Origin: Kappaphycus alvarezii
Taxonomy: Eukaryota; Rhodophyta; Florideophyceae; Gigartinales; Solieriaceae
Length of the DNA: 64,000 bases
Assembly (NCBI GenBank): GCA_002205965.3
Contig: NADL03000699.1
Span: 1,116,001 to 1,180,000, forward strand
Direction: 5' to 3'
The translations under genes and the position numbers were made by a program. Below the pieces are notes generated by a model that did not search any database, was not told where the DNA came from, and worked only from the letters and a program-made list of their open reading frames with translations. How positions within the stretch are numbered: the first letter of the stretch is position 1; each line of letters opens with the position of its first letter. Shown piece after piece: positions 47,043 to 58,281 of the stretch.

Positions 47043-49655
47043 CTAGCTGAAATTCTCTTCCCGGAACACAAACCGAATACTGCATCCACGCCTCTGCAAC
47101 TTTCGAACAATAAACCCTCTCGGAATACCCAAATCCTCCAACAGGATTTTCTCCGGCGTACGGCTCAGATAAGCTGCTCTCAGGTGAGACGCCGCTTCTG
47201 CACGCCTCAACGCCGCTTGCACCGCAGCACCCATCGGCTTTGGGCCACAGAAGAACACACCAATCACACTTCTCGACGGAGAAGAAGCTGCAATCTTCTG
47301 GAATGTCTCATCCCATTCAGGCCGTCCGGCAGTAGCCGACGTCAAAATTTCCGCGGCAGTTTCCACATCCACCTCCTTTGTACGAGTCACATATCTGTGC
47401 AACCGCAGTTCCGTTCCACCCGCCAATGGTGATAGCTCCTCCCTCAACCAATTGTCATCATTCTCATCACGAGTAGTCCACACAAAGTCCACATCGGGAC
47501 CTTTGACTCCTTCCTCGGCGGCTTGGACTTTGTCAACAGTGAACGAAGTCGCACACTCCTGTCCAAACGGGCCACCAGTAATATCAACAAAAGCGGTACC
47601 ACAATTGCATAGTGAATAATCATCTTGGCTTTTGATGATCCGTCGTCAACAACAGCAAGGATAGCAAGTGCAAGACTCACAATACTCAGAGGCACAAATC
47701 CAAACAAATCAATGCATCTGCCCTTTGAATTAAAGTATCGCAGACCCATGTAGCTGATCTCCAGGCTGATGGTCAAGAAAAGAATCGCCGCAAACACACT
47801 GTCCAACGTCAGGTCGGTGATAAACACCCACCTACCCATGTCTGGCGACAACACCAGGGGATCGGCAATGTCCAACTCCACATCCACCTGCTTGGTCAAG
47901 ATATCACCAACAGCTAGCACGGTCATTCGGGCCAGCAACAGCAGGATCAAGAAGAATTGCACCCGAGTGGTGTGCAAAAAGGCAAGCAACTTTGCCTTTC
48001 CTTCATACATACGAGCCAACTTTTGCCTGGTCGTCTGCTGCATCTGAGCTGCAGTCGACAACCTCTTCAGCACAGTATCCTCATCTTCAGCTGGCAGACG
48101 CATCCTCCGACGGTTGATCGACGCGGCCTTTTCGGCGAAAATTCTGTCCGCGTCCTCGCTGTTGTATGCCTTCAGCTCGTCTTCAGGGGTATCAGAGGGC
48201 CCATCTGTAGATGTCGAGTCCATATTCTCGTCCTTGAACTCCACATTTTCGTCCTTGAATTCCACATTTTCGTCCTTGAATTCCACATTCTCATCCAGAG
48301 GCGGCTCAGAGTCCAACACATCCTGCCCTCCGTAACGTCCATGGATGGCGCCCTGGAACTCGGAGCTGACGTATTCTCAACCTCTGCTGTAAGATTAAGC
48401 ATGTTCGTAACGTACACACTCTTCTGCTCAGCCTCCTCTGCGGTCTGCAACGCATTGACAGAGTCGATACCATACAGTGTCGACACAGCAGTGCGGACAC
48501 GTTCATCATAACGAGCCAGCGTGACATTCTCAATATCGGAGACCATGCGCCTAAGGTTGGGCATGTTCTGGGTAACGTTCTTGTGATGCAAATCCTTGCA
48601 GATAGCCGCAAAAGGAGTGGCCCCTACACCACCACTAACAAGTACGACACGTTCGTACCCCTCAACATGTTGAGCTGGAGCACCGTACGGCCCGCGAACC
48701 ATCACCCTGAGCGGCTCATGCTTTTCTCCTTCAAGGCGGGCTTGCATCTTGTCACTCAACTTCCGGTCCAGTCACCAACATTTTTGATAAAGAATGTGGT
48801 CTCCTCTTCATGAGGGGCCGAGGCAATAGTGAAAGGATGCCACTCTAGGTTGATAGTGGGGACTTGAATCTCGGCGTACTGACCAGCATGGAAGTTGAAC
48901 GGACGAGGGACACGCAAGACCAGAATGTCACCATGCAGGGCAGCATTATCCGCCGTAAGACTGAGTGCAACGGAAGAGGCCTTGAAGCGACGGATAATCC
49001 TATCGGAGACATAAATAAAGACGGCAGGGATGAGCCACTTGTATGTCTCTGGAACCTCGTTGAAGCTTCCATGAAAGACAAGGAGCACAAAGAATAGAAA
49101 GGCACCACCGACATGCACAACGTGGAAGATACGGAAGTTGCGATTCTTGACAAACGGACGGGTGACAAGAACGATCACGGACATGACGAGTAGAAGAGTA
49201 AAGCCCGTAACAACAGAAAAGGTGAAATGAAAAATACCCGGGGACCAACCTCTAGCAATAATGATCCAAGTCATATGAAAACTCGCGTGAAAGATAACCG
49301 AGGCTGCAATAACATAGCCGGCAACGATATGTAGATCCGGAAATGCGGCATCCAACGGGAGAACATTTGCCAAGGGCGAGCGATGGAGTGTAGTGATTAG
49401 CAATCGAGAAGAGAGGAGGAGAATGAACGGTGTGTTGAGATTGAGGGTGTAGCCGGTGCCACGGGCGAGGGGTAGGAACCATTGGACGACAGGATTCTCA
49501 GGGTTTTTGATCCACTCGGTGTAAAAGCCTAGCACGAACATGAGAAAGACGGCGAGGGCGTAGATGACAAGGAAGAGGATGTTGATTGCATTGGTGGAGA
49601 GAAAGGCCTCCAGCCGAGCACTCATGAGTGCGGCGGAGTTACCCATGGGCTTCAT
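47043..49655 (-). CDS. NADPH oxidase / ferric-reductase family (red-algal Rboh-like) with an inserted four-helix domain
   Basis: A membrane flavocytochrome that would pass electrons from cytosolic NADPH through FAD and two hemes to oxygen (superoxide) or a metal. ATG at 49,655. The first part (299 codons) has about six membrane helices. His109 and His123, 14 apart, and His181 and His195, 14 apart, are the expected heme ligands. FAD motif HPFTIASAP at 273-281. The second part has RGPYGAP and SGGVGATPF (NADPH site), and the last part VDFVWTTRD, FFCGPKPMG and the family ending FVFREENF. Between SGGVGATPF and VWTTRD lies about 340 residues of extra sequence with four helices (47,965-47,540). There is no EF-hand before the helices. 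The frame changes near 48,760, 48,340 and 47,510, each equal to one missing base, so the gene is either mis-sequenced, dead or recoded. I recall extra helices in the NADPH half as a red-algal Rboh trait. Confidence 0.85.
47540..47965 (-). other. Voltage-sensor-like four-helix block inside the oxidase
   Basis: Within one unbroken frame, residues are counted from the first codon of the 48,319 frame. Helix 1 is about 119-141 (VQFFLILLLLARMTVLAVGD), helix 2 about 170-192 with Glu187 (FLTISLEISYMG), helix 3 about 202-225 starting RCIDLFGF with Asp204, and helix 4 about 234-260 ending VARLDRSVRLRSLL. In helix 4, Arg251, Arg254 and Arg257 fall at every third position, like RLWRVAR in Hv1. Glu in S2, Asp in S3 and R-x-x-R-x-x-R in S4 are the marks of a voltage-sensor domain. 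Four helices return the chain to the cytosol, as the topology demands. Position 131 is Arg where Hv1 has its S1 Asp by my alignment, so proton conduction is not assured. Confidence 0.55.
48222..48297 (-). repeat. 21-bp coding minisatellite (DENVEFK repeats)
   Basis: Three and a half copies of a 21-base unit encode DENVEFK, DENVEFK, DENVEFK, DEN in the acidic linker ahead of the four-helix block. It is a multiple of three, so copy-number change would keep frame. It lies next to the second frame change. Confidence 0.85.
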
Positions 49656-49920
49656 GGTTGGGGGATTGGGGGGGAATCTTTGCGGATGCGGTGATCGCGG
49701 GTTTCGGGTGGATGCGATTGCGATGGATGGGGATGATAGGGCTAGGAAAGGAAGGGCTGGGATGATATGTGGTGTGGCGCGAACCGCAAGGCAAGAGGGG
49801 AAGGGGGTTGCGGATGGTGTAACCGAAAGACGATGGGATATTCGAGAGCAGGGGTTGTGAGAAGCAAAGGTACTTATAAGAAAAAAAAAGGGGTGTCTCA
49901 GTTGAGAGGAGGCGGCACAA
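49656..49920 (-). promoter_or_regulatory. Upstream region of the oxidase gene
   Basis: The region is G-rich on the plus strand (so C-rich on the coding strand), directly upstream of the ATG, with no upstream frame of note. I see no clear TATA box. A TACTGTAC-type motif lies a little further out (about 49,930). Confidence 0.25.
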
Positions 49921-50595
49921 TGGAGTGATTGTACAGTAGTGTTAGCGCAAAATGTGTACTGTAGAATAGGGGGCTTCGGAGGTTGAAATCATATGCTGCA
50001 GAATTTATCTAGCGGGGCTTGTATTATGAGCAAAAAAAATGGTAATCAGTTGGCGTTTTTTGTATTTATTGATATTGAGAATGTTGTATTGAAAAGGTGT
50101 TTCACCTTTAAAAGTGCGAATAATTTCTCTACTTTTCTGTAGTGACACGAATTATAATCTAGGGTATCACAATCAAATAGGTACAGTACAATAGTATATA
50201 TGTATTTCGTAATGGGCGGTTGTAGCCAATTGCAAAAGACCAAGGATTGGCTGTACCAGCACGACTGCACTTGACAAAAACCGGTTGTCTAGCTAGCTAG
50301 TAGACGTTTCATTGGTACAGTATAATTTTATGTTTGTGCATTGACAAGAATTCTCAAAGACCGGCATGTGGAGACTTTCAAGTGTGACGGTCAATATCCA
50401 CAACACTGTGCCTCGTTAGGTTTTATATCATACCATTAGATATCTGCTGCTTAATAAAAACAAAAAAAAGGTTGAATTGACCTGCGCCCTTGTCTCATTA
50501 CCACACTCTCTGTACCCTAAATAGAGTGAAAACGACAGTATGTCCTGAAATGCGTAACCATGCGAGATCCTAATCAATGAAATAATTATTACAAA
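49921..50595. other. Spacer
   Basis: AT-rich, with isolated GTACAGTA motifs (50,181; 50,316). No gene seen. Confidence 0.4.
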
Positions 50596-50597
50596 TA

Positions 50598-50987
50598 TCA
50601 AATAATTGCAAAATGTACATGACGAAAGAAATAAGGTGCAATATTGTGCCAATGTGCATGTCTAGCATGAATCTGAACTGCCCAATCGTCACGCCATACC
50701 CGAACTGCACCTCCGCCAAATCTGCTATCATGTATCGCGAACATTTCAATTGGCTCCAGCGCTTCCATAACTCCAACGCCTTCAACTAGCATACGTCCAC
50801 ACGGCCATACCTGCTTCTGGCCTGACAAAATCTGGAAAAAAACAACAAAAAAAACGAGTTGGTACAGTGCAGTCCATATTGGACAGTAATGTACAGTAAC
50901 AAGTTTAATCTCAAAGGTACATACGGAATCAATCCGCACTGTCAAAATCATTTTATTGCACAAAGTAGTCTCTTTTTCCTCGGCCAT
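50598..50987 (-). CDS. Putative small two-exon gene, 98 residues
   Basis: Exon 1 is read from an ATG at 50,987 to 50,925 (MAEEKETTLCNKMILTVRID then S). It is followed by a GTATGT donor. A 93-base intron (50,924-50,832) ends in a T-rich tract and TTCCAG. Exon 2 runs from 50,831 to a TGA at 50,598 and includes VEGVGVMEALEPIEMFAIHD and VRVWRDDWAVQIHARHAHW. The intron is a multiple of three and has no stop, so retention would also keep frame. No family is recognised. Support is the good splice-site pair and the protein-like exon 2. A chance ORF or a non-coding transcript cannot be excluded. Confidence 0.25.
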   Translation of the reverse strand: MAEEKETTLCNKMILTVRIDSVCTFEIKLVTVHYCPIWTALYQLVFFVVFFQILSGQKQVWPCGRMLVEGVGVMEALEPIEMFAIHDSRFGGGAVRVWRDDWAVQIHARHAHWHNIAPYFFRHVHFAII

Positions 50988-51029
50988 AACACTCGCGCAA
51001 CCTCGTTTTCCCAACCAAAAGAAAGACAA

Positions 51030-52230
51030 TCACACTGCTCCATACTGTATTTTCCAAACTATAGTATCGCCCTCCTTCAAGTTTCTCTTTCACGCCAAAG
51101 TACCCCTCTCCGCCCCAACTTTTCATTATTATTTTCCACATCCAATCCTTTTCTCCTCGCTTGCAATTATCCACACTGCACCCCTCAGTATGTATCTACA
51201 TCCATCTTTTTTCGTAACCAAAACATCTTCAAGCAATGCTTGTCATCATCAAGTATCAAAAAAGGGGACGAAAATTGAACTTTACGGGGAAATATGGCCA
51301 CTTTATCATAATATTATTCTGCCACGGTAGTACAATCAAAAGTGTGCTTTCTCTTCGCCACAAGAATTACAGTGCTTTGCTGCACAATTTCATCAACCGG
51401 GGCCTCCTCGCCGCTTTCGCCGCTCTCGTAGCTTCTGGTAGTGCAGTACAGTATCTCCGAAACCTCCTGCTGTCCTTCCATCTCATATGCCTACAATGCT
51501 TGGCCCGCTTCCAACGCATGCATCCTACATCTTTGTCACTGCTTGTTCCAAAGGCCAAGTGTTTACTTTCAAGCCAAACTTACTCGCAACCCTCTTTTCA
51601 ACATTGTCAAGCCTTTGATCTGCAGTGTCCTACAGACATTATCTTTGCGCCGATCGGCATCACATTTGCTCCATCGTTCAGGCCTTTCTGCAGTCCTTGG
51701 AGGTCAAACGAGACGATATTTTACTCTTGTTCATTCAAATAGCACCACAAACTGCCCTTTTCCGAAACTAGCCGCAAAATGGAGGTGAAAACGCGCCAAT
51801 TTCCACCCATTCCTCTACTTTTCCACGTTTCAATAACTGTTACACTGCGCACAATTCAATAAAGCGGGCCCTGTAATTTCGGAAACCTTCATCCGATAAC
51901 CCATAATCCGACACCCAACGTCAGATCTTTAAAATTACTGTACTCGGCAAGTCAACACCGCTCACCCCCTCAGAGTACCAGCGCACGATCTTTCCCCTAT
52001 TTTTTTGACAAATGAAATAACAAAACTTTTCTGCAGATCTCGTTTTATAATTTATCCGCACCAACACTATTGTAAATTTCTTTAATTTACGAATCACGCG
52101 GAATAGATATTATGCACAGTACTTATTTACCCTAAACTACACTAAATTTCTATATATTACAGTAACGCACCCGTAGGCGAACAGGAACGATTACCACAGT
52201 TGCGCGAAATGTTCATAATATGATGCATTC
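51030..52230. other. Host-like spacer with overlapping frames
   Basis: Frames of 63-168 codons on both strands overlap (51,236-51,742 the longest). None shows a domain, and the DNA is pyrimidine-rich at the left. No gene is supported. Confidence 0.3.
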
Positions 52231-52235
52231 CATGT

Positions 52236-52488
52236 TATAAATAAAGCACATCCATATTACGCATCCGCTATGGCTCCCACCCCCCCGAGCGCCAGCCGTT
52301 CACGCACCCAACGCTGCATCTGCCGCCACCACACCCTTCCTCACATCGCCCACTGCCGATACCGCCACGCCTCAACAAGCAACCTCTCCCCGATAATCAC
52401 CTCGCTACTCCCCCCACATACATTTGTCCATCGAATCACAACCTACCATTCATCACTCACACTGACATGTAACACACACTCAGGTTAG
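52236..52488 (+). CDS. Weak candidate: TATA-like box plus short ORF
   Basis: TATAAATA at 52,236-52,243 lies 27 bases before an ATG at 52,270 that opens 72 codons rich in Thr, Ser, His and Pro. The product looks like low-complexity sequence. Listed only because the TATA-ATG spacing is suggestive. Confidence 0.12.
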
Positions 52489-52680
52489 CGCGCTTGACTG
52501 TAAGGTCGCCAGGGCCACCAAAACCAACCAACGTTGCTTGCCAGTGACAATTTCTGTAAACGGATTAGATCCTATTTGCAAAGATCTGTGTATATACACT
52601 AGTGCACAGATTGAAATCATGAGCTCCTGTCTAACGGCGAGGAAGCTAACTTTCCACTGGAACAAGAAAGGGTAATGCAG

Positions 52681-52761
52681 TGTGTACTGTACTGTACAGT
52701 ACTGTACATGTGCGCACTGAAACTTTTTTCTCAATGTCATACTGTACAGTACAGTGCTGTA
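52681..52761. repeat. TACTGTAC palindrome cluster
   Basis: TGTACTGTACTGTACAGTACTGTACATG (52,683) and ACTGTACAGTACAGTGCTGTA (52,741) lie 60 bases apart. A further TACAGTACACTG is at 52,801. Confidence 0.7.
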
Positions 52762-52917
52762 TACAAGTGCTGCAATCATTGCAGCAGCAAGTCGCCAAAT
52801 TACAGTACACTGCAATGATCCACTGTCCGCCTCAATACAACCGCAAAATTACCTCTCAAAAAGCCACCAACCCTGTACCGTCCTGTCCACACCCTATCAC
52901 ACTACTGCTGTAACCAC

Positions 52918-52945
52918 TCTGTACTGTACAGCACTGTACTATGTA
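52918..52945. repeat. TACTGTAC palindrome cluster
   Basis: TCTGTACTGTACAGCACTGTACTATGTA, same family as the clusters at 45,181 and 52,681. Confidence 0.7.
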
Positions 52946-55020
52946 CACCTAAACTAACGACGGCTCCACAACCCTCAGAATAATTTACAGGCCAAATAAA
53001 TCTTTTGGACCAGTTCAAGTCTCGGAACACGTTTTACAGACACCTTGCAATACATACGATTCGAATCAAACTTACTTGAATCCCCGTAAAATTCCCCTGA
53101 TTTCATATCGTTGATTTCATACGCCTCGCCGCACTGACTATTGTAACCTGACCTTTCAGTTACAAGTCAACTGCCCTTTTCCAGAATACATATTTGGTAA
53201 GCCGATGCGCGACACTGCCTCATCCTCTGAAACTATCAAGTAACGGCAACCCCACAATCTGTCCATACTCTCGTTTGCTCGTTTCCCACCACACCTCACT
53301 CATTCGGCGCCTCACAATCCAATTTTCTCCCCTCAACCATAGTGTCCACATTTCTCGACTGCAATTCTCCGTATTGCCAAAATCCCTCTCGTTTCAAGAT
53401 CTAAACAATGATCATCCCCACCCCCGCACAAAGGCCATCCGCCTCATCCAACCCCGTAAACCAGTCCCAATCGCTTCCTGACCGCCATACCGTACGTCTG
53501 CAGCCATTTCAACATGACATGCTGCACCACTTTAGAGCAAACGCATCTACAGCACAGTTATGCGGCCTCTCTGTACTTCCAACACAAAAAGACAAAGACG
53601 CAACCGTTCACGTTTGATACTGTACCTCATCTTGGTTTCAAGTTGAAACTGTGTAATAATGCACACGTGTCTTCCGATGAACGGCCGTAAATATCTGCTT
53701 TGTTATTCTGATTCAACGTATTGTACACCTGCCGTCATTCAACGCCGCTGACTTGTGCAGCCGGATCAACATGGGAGATCATTCCATCGATTATTTTAAC
53801 AGACGTGGAGCGGTGTTTAAACGGGCAAACCTTGCTGTTGCTAGCAAAGAGAGAAACGCTGGTTTGCATACCATGTTCAAAGTACAGTATTGCCATTCCA
53901 GGAAGCAACGGTATTTAAAATAGCAATGTGGCGTTATCCCGTATCTGAATTCAATAGCTTGTCAATGCGTTTATGTACAACGAGACACTGCACATAGTGC
54001 TACCTGGTCAATATTGTGCATGGCAGCCATGCATAAGACCCATCACCAATTCCGTTTAGTGCACAAAACTACACACATCCTGTGGATGCCATTGTGGAGC
54101 ATTTTTCACTATTTCGCACATGTCTGATAAAAACAATTTTTTCCTACTTGACCGAAATTTGAAGAAAAAACAAGCCTTTTTTTCACTCCGCCACCGATAC
54201 ATCGTCAAGTGCAAATATGGCAAACGTAATGAAGTCAAAAACATGTCTTCGCACGCTATGTTGCACACTCTCAGCCCTTTTGGAACAAGGTGGCACGGCT
54301 CCATGAACAAGCCACCATGTAAAACAACGTTCATACAAAGACATACGGCCGAATCATTGTACTCATTTCTGTTGCTTGTCGGTTGATTTGCTCATCAAAC
54401 TGGCCCCACTGTTCAGAGCTAACTAGGATATTGATATGGACGGCTCGAAAACTGGACCGTGATAAAATTGACATCAAGGGTGAAGACTGAATCATAGAGT
54501 TGAAGGTTTGGTAAATCGGCGCACATATCTTTCGCCTTCAGCTAGCTAGTGGCTGGGGCGAGTCGTGGCAAAGGATAACCTACCAAGAGAGTGAAACCAC
54601 GTGGGCTAAACTGGAGACAAAAAGGCGTGCACTGGGCGGTACAGGGGTAAGCTGCACAATTCGCGTCTGAGACCTCAAACGTTGACCAGTTGTGCAAGTA
54701 TGCACAGCATATACTCGAGCCTCGTTCCTGTTGTAACAGTTTATGTTGTTTCGCTGATTTTGTTTCCCTCTTAAATGTTGCAGTTCTCTCTTAGGCGGTA
54801 TCCCAGCTAACCTCAACACAATGAAAAGCTACACACACGAATCCCACAAAGGAAAATCAACTGCGAGTGACATCACATGCTGTTGGGGCTCACATTTTTT
54901 CCGGTTCTCTCGCTTGCCGATAATCATGACTTCCCCCTATGCCGCCAACTTTGAATTTCACCCGAAAAGTTGAAAAGTGTTACTCAAAGAGGCTTCAAGA
55001 AGAGGCTGTTGACAGCCTCC
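52946..55020. other. Host-like spacer
   Basis: Frames up to 95 codons, none recognised. Scattered single ACAGTA motifs. No RNA gene seen. Confidence 0.35.
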
Positions 55021-55021
55021 C

Positions 55022-55447
55022 TTGGAGGCCTTACAGGCTCGTAGCTTTCACTTGTCATTTGTTACCCAAAATATCACCGCAGATGTGGCTTGGCTCGTTT
55101 CGTCGATAAAAAGAAAGACTCACACTGCACATTATGTCCACTTTCAAGACAAGGATTTCAGGTCGCACTTTTTGCGAAAAGTTTGCTTTGCTGGTTGCTA
55201 CAACACGGCATTTCCGCTGGCAACTCTTGGAGAAAATTACTCCAGGGACAGTATTTCATTTCACAGTCCCTCTTTTTCAAAAATACTGCTGAACTTGCCA
55301 GGTAGTCTGGGAATGCTATTTCCCAACAAAACTCTCAAGTTGCAACTTTCACTCAAAAATTCGCAGGAATACTGCACCATTTTTCTTTCTATGCGCGACT
55401 CTGAATCTCCTCGACACGCAAAGGATAGAGTCCCCGTCCTCACTTGA
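55022..55447 (+). CDS. Unidentified 141-codon ORF
   Basis: The product has a mixed composition (segments RSFHLSFVTQNITADVAWLV and SPSFSKILLNLPGSLGMLFP) with no signal peptide, repeat or domain that I recognise. A chance ORF of this length is expected once or twice in 64 kb, and there is no splice, promoter or neighbour support. Confidence 0.15.
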   Translation: MEALQARSFHLSFVTQNITADVAWLVSSIKRKTHTAHYVHFQDKDFRSHFLRKVCFAGCYNTAFPLATLGENYSRDSISFHSPSFSKILLNLPGSLGMLFPNKTLKLQLSLKNSQEYCTIFLSMRDSESPRHAKDRVPVLT

Positions 55448-58240
55448 TTCTATTGGTGCGAACAGGACAAACAACGCTAGAGCCATTAAGAGGAGGATTG
55501 TTTGGAGATTGCGACAATGACAAAAAATTGCTTCCTCCGAGCAAGTTCCTCTACAAGAAGACTAGAGGATACTTGGAAACATTGCTTTTTTCAACTTTGC
55601 TTCTGCTCTAACTCAGCCCGAATATCCCGTTGTGATGTTGGCACCTTGTGATATGGGCAACCACCACCTACCTACTCTTAAAATAGTTACGTTTGCAAAC
55701 TGTGCTTTGAACTCACTTGACGTAACTCGTAACTTTATCGGTTGATGACATTGGAAGAAACTACTGTACTAAGGGATAGGAATTGTCTGGCGGGACGTCT
55801 CAGGCAGTATGTTATGATTTCTACCACAAGGGTTAACAGGAATCCGTGTTACTTGTGTTGCCTGATTTGAAACAGCTGAACACTTGCGACTTTTCAGTTC
55901 CTAAAATTAAGTACAGGGACTCCAGTAAACGACCAGCTCGTGAAATCGTTCGAAAAACGCACGAATTTAGCAGCTGGTATTTGTCAACATGTGTACTTTT
56001 CGTGACAAAGCTGTACTGCACCGTATGCACAACACTACGGTCGGATAGCATGCACAAGGACTCGCATTAGTTGTATTATTCACTGCTGGCTGAGGAATTG
56101 CCTGGGGCCACTTTCTAAAACAGACGGGAGCCTTATGTGTGGTACGTTATGTGAAAAAGTGCTCACGATATGCAGAAACCTTTGTACAGTACGGTAATGT
56201 CATTCGATACGGATCACTGGAATCTCGTCTATCTCATTCATACCGCGTCGTACAGCAGTTGTTCCGAAAGGTTATTCACGACTGGTACTTTAATGTGTGG
56301 CATTCTTACGAAACATGAAAACAGCTGTTTCAGACAAACTGTACTTGAGGACTGTTCTATTTACTGATGCCATAAAGTTACTCTCACACTCCGTATATAC
56401 TCATCTTTACTTTATGATTTATAAGGGGTATAGTAAATTTGTAAACTGTTCTACTTGGGGGGGAATCTTTTAATGTGTTCAAAAAGTGTTCTACTCAGGG
56501 GCGAATGAAGCTTTATGTATTTCGTCGTTATGCTCTAGTGATCACCAGACAGCATACCGAATCAAATTAGAATGAAGACATACTGTAGTTCCGCTCAGCT
56601 AAATAGCAATAACTGTAGTTCGCTACTGATACTTCTAGTGTAACCCACTGCTTGTATGGTTCAGGTTTTGAACACTTTGAAAACCCCCCTCCACTGAATG
56701 CATGTAACCCAGAAGTGGCATAGAATAGTTAAGTCTAATCGCGACCATATTTCCCGACATATCCCGACCTTTTGCTATATAAAGGAATATTCCATAGAAG
56801 AAGGCTACCAGTTTTGATTTCTGAAACTCAGAACAACTAGAACTGCTTTTCGGTATCCTACAGTACTAGCTAGTGTAACATGTATCGCATCACTGTCAGT
56901 AACCTTCGCACCACTCGCAGCACGTAAACCCCATTCCCTCCCTGTCAGTAATTTACCAAAAAGTGTGGCGGTGAGAGCAATAGAAACTTCTGGGAGGGTA
57001 ACTTTTCGCAAATTCAGCGACATGCTCCCGCTGCTCATGTCTAATGCGACATGTCTTATCGCTGAGGACTGGCGCCAATCTTCGAAGAGCCTGATGGGTT
57101 GTCGTCGTCACTCAGTCTACAGTATTTCCTACTGCGCGTTCTCTGAGCATGTCGAGGTTCCATTTGAAAGTGAATGAACTCCCACACTTCCCCCGCACTG
57201 CCAGCGCGTTGCCAGATATGGCTTTGGCTGTTTGAATCTCGTATGCCAACTGTGCACGGTACCATACAAATTGAGTGGTTATCACCCAGCTTATCTGTTA
57301 CAGTAAATGAACCCCTCGTATCCCCCGTTTGTCATCTGGATGATAGCTTCAATCTTTCTGTATTCGTTACAAGCTCTAATGGGTCCAGGTGATGATCTTT
57401 TTGTCTTTCCAGAAATCCTGCAGTAGCAACATGTTTGCTCCTAATACTGCTTAAATAGAGGAAGCGAACTCATTCCAGTTCGTACTGACCTAGGTTGCAC
57501 ACCTTCGAAACTCGAATCTTGACTGCATTCGCGGTAAACGAACCAAAATTCCTCACCTTGTCATTATTAGTTCAAAAACAGGGGCAACCAAGGACCGAAA
57601 AGTTAACGCAGGCCAAGGTACATGGATTTAGGACTTTTTGGGTCCAACGCTGAGATGTCTTCTGGAATGGCTTTGTATACTTAGAGACATTCCGTAATGA
57701 TTAAGGATTGTCGAAAAATTCCGACCCTCTACAATTTGGCGCTTCGTTTTTTGCACGCTTCGTGTCGAAAATTATTGCATGACTTAAACGCGCCTGTCAA
57801 TTACGGCATAACTGTATACCGTGAAGGATCAGGTCCATTCCTGGCTAAGATACTGCAGTCAGTCCTGACGGACTATCATCATCATTCTTAGACAGACATG
57901 TAGGTCCCATCTCTGACGAATCATCGAGTGAACTTTATGAGTTTAACTATCATACAGAATGAGGAGTTTTCCCGGCATGGTTCTCATTACGCTTTGTGAA
58001 TCGACATCTTCTTGTCCATCGTTTTCACTCAAAATATTGAACGAGTACATATTATCCTTCCTGTTCCATTACAACCAATACGTCTAATTTCATCTCCGGC
58101 TCATATGCTGTTTTGGATTTTAATGATGATAATTCCATATCGTAGATGAAAGAAAGAATCGATCTGCAAACGGCGAGCTGTCAGCGGCCACTGTGAAGCT
58201 ACCCGTTTCTTGAGTGTACCGTTCCCCACTCACCAAGTCA
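55448..58240. other. Host-like spacer; segment related to 42.3 kb
   Basis: No gene supported. About 57,263-57,333 resembles 42,313-42,385. A 64-codon frame at 57,697-57,891 is protein-like but unassigned. Confidence 0.3.
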
Positions 58241-58247
58241 CCGGATA

Positions 58248-58281
58248 AGCCCCAGCCGAAGCTACGCTCCGGGCTGGCGCT
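58248..58281. repeat. GC-rich hairpin
   Basis: AGCCCCAGCC, a 13-base loop, then GGGCTGGCGCT: an 8-10-pair stem with a small bulge. A TATATAAC lies about 33 bases further on, so this may be a piece of a transposon promoter. Confidence 0.4.

Noticed and set aside
47043-49655. Reading the oxidase as a multi-intron gene
   Set aside because: At each frame change the protein continues with no missing or extra sequence and no GT-AG pair of usable length, so tiny introns do not explain it.
47043-49655. Programmed frameshifting in the oxidase
   Set aside because: No common slippery sequence is seen at the three sites. Lost bases or decay are simpler.
45181-52945. TACTGTAC clusters as a CRISPR array
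   Set aside because: No regular spacers, the units are only a few bases long and overlap, and the DNA is eukaryotic.
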